From Burkholderiales bacterium (GTDB lineage Bacteria; Pseudomonadota; Gammaproteobacteria; Burkholderiales; SG8-39): a stretch of 13,976 nucleotides of DNA. This document shows positions 13,590-13,976 of this stretch, one piece after another (position 1 is the first letter of the stretch; the number at the start of each line of letters is the position of its first letter). Where the stretch lies: assembly GCA_025929745.1 (NCBI GenBank), contig JAICPQ010000036.1, forward strand, positions 1 to 13,976. Reading direction: 5' to 3'. The notes below the pieces were generated by a model. It saw only the letters and a list, made by a program, of their open reading frames with translations. It made no database searches and was not told the origin of the DNA. The position numbers and the translations under genes are program-made.

Positions 13590-13976
13590 TTAAATAGTCG
13601 GTTCAAAATTAATCTCCGCCCGTTGGAGGTTGGAGCGCCTGGTACCAGTAGGCGTCGCTCGCAAGCGGCAGTACCGACTGCGGCAACTTCAAACCCAGCG
13701 GCTGTAGGGATCTTCCTCGGCCTTACCTGGGCGTCGCGGGTGGCGCCGCCGGACGAGGAGCTTATGCGGTGCGGGATGGGGGTAGCGTGTTCCATCAACG
13801 AGGAGCGGCTGCGTGAAGCTTTAAGGGTTTCTCGCCCTGCGGCGCTAGAAATCGAAATCGAGCCTCATCGATGGCGTCGGCACAACGCACGCGACCTCAG
13901 CGCCCACCTCGCCCGCATCTCGGCGCAGCCTAGGCTAGAGCAGCCGCGCCGCCTCGGCTTCGGTCGGCAGTCGCCC
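13590..13976. other. Right-end segment with no confidently assigned gene
   Basis: A plus-strand frame is open from 13590 to the window end. Within it ATG 13764 (GAGGAG at 13755-13760, only 3 nt spacer) would encode at least 71 residues, including INEERLREALRVSRPAALE and an Arg/His-rich stretch; no family is recognised and it may be a shadow. On the minus strand, 13976-13935 reads GRLPTEAEAARLL then TAG, which could be the C-terminus of a gene entering from the right. Another visible structure is the 10-bp palindrome CTGGTACCAG. No integrase is recognisable. Confidence 0.35.

Noticed and set aside
13322..13597. Plus-strand ORF ending NPLVPGSNPGRPIK
   Set aside because: The end is a direct translation of the tRNA-derived repeat, and the rest is low-information Arg-rich sequence.
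13511..13798. Minus-strand ORF of 95 codons
   Set aside because: Its WIRTRDQGIM segment is the antisense of the tRNA 3' half, a well-known source of spurious ORFs, and the remainder has no recognisable domain.

Overview
The window looks like a stretch of high-GC betaproteobacterial chromosome (Burkholderiales/Nitrosomonadales type). This rests on gene order (rpsU, yqeY, dnaG, rpoD in one operon, with tsaD divergent upstream), on the Lys/Ala-rich N-terminal extension of RpoD, and on the protein families themselves. No taxonomic search could be run, so this is a judgement by eye.

Left part (1-3248), metabolic genes. A fumarate-reductase/succinate-dehydrogenase-like flavoprotein C-terminus carries an in-frame TGA where family members have Trp. 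It is followed by an overlapping gene pair encoding the two halves of a thiamine-diphosphate 2-oxoacid decarboxylase of the sulfopyruvate/phosphonopyruvate decarboxylase type (ComD/ComE-like). Convergent to these is a dienelactone-hydrolase-family gene. Divergent from that, only 17 bp away, is a type-2 malate/L-lactate (ComC-type) dehydrogenase. Its stop overlaps a methylated-DNA-cysteine methyltransferase gene.

Middle part (3236-6934), housekeeping genes packed with overlaps. The order is ogt, xerD (probable TTG start inside ogt), ybaK (ATGA overlap), convergent folB, divergent plsY across a 30-bp gap holding a perfect 16-bp palindrome, and convergent tsaD. Several start codons lie 6-10 nt after a [T/C]AGAATC motif and lack a Shine-Dalgarno sequence, which suggests leaderless transcripts.

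Macromolecular-synthesis operon (6981-12074). It runs rpsU, yqeY, dnaG, then rpoD, which has its own TATAAT promoter, and ends in a small lipoprotein gene overlapping the rpoD stop.

Right part (12087-13976), accessory. A CAT-anticodon tRNA gene is followed by a visibly lower-GC methyltransferase gene. About 1.4 kb downstream there is a 42-bp partial copy of the tRNA, beginning exactly at the first base of the anticodon loop and running to the discriminator base. This is the arrangement left by an element that integrates into a tRNA anticodon loop. The copy differs from the intact tRNA at five positions, four of them paired changes in the T-stem. No integrase is visible inside the window. I see no convincing new defence or enzyme system; the tRNA-bounded insert and the ComC/ComDE-like cluster are the two places most worth following up.
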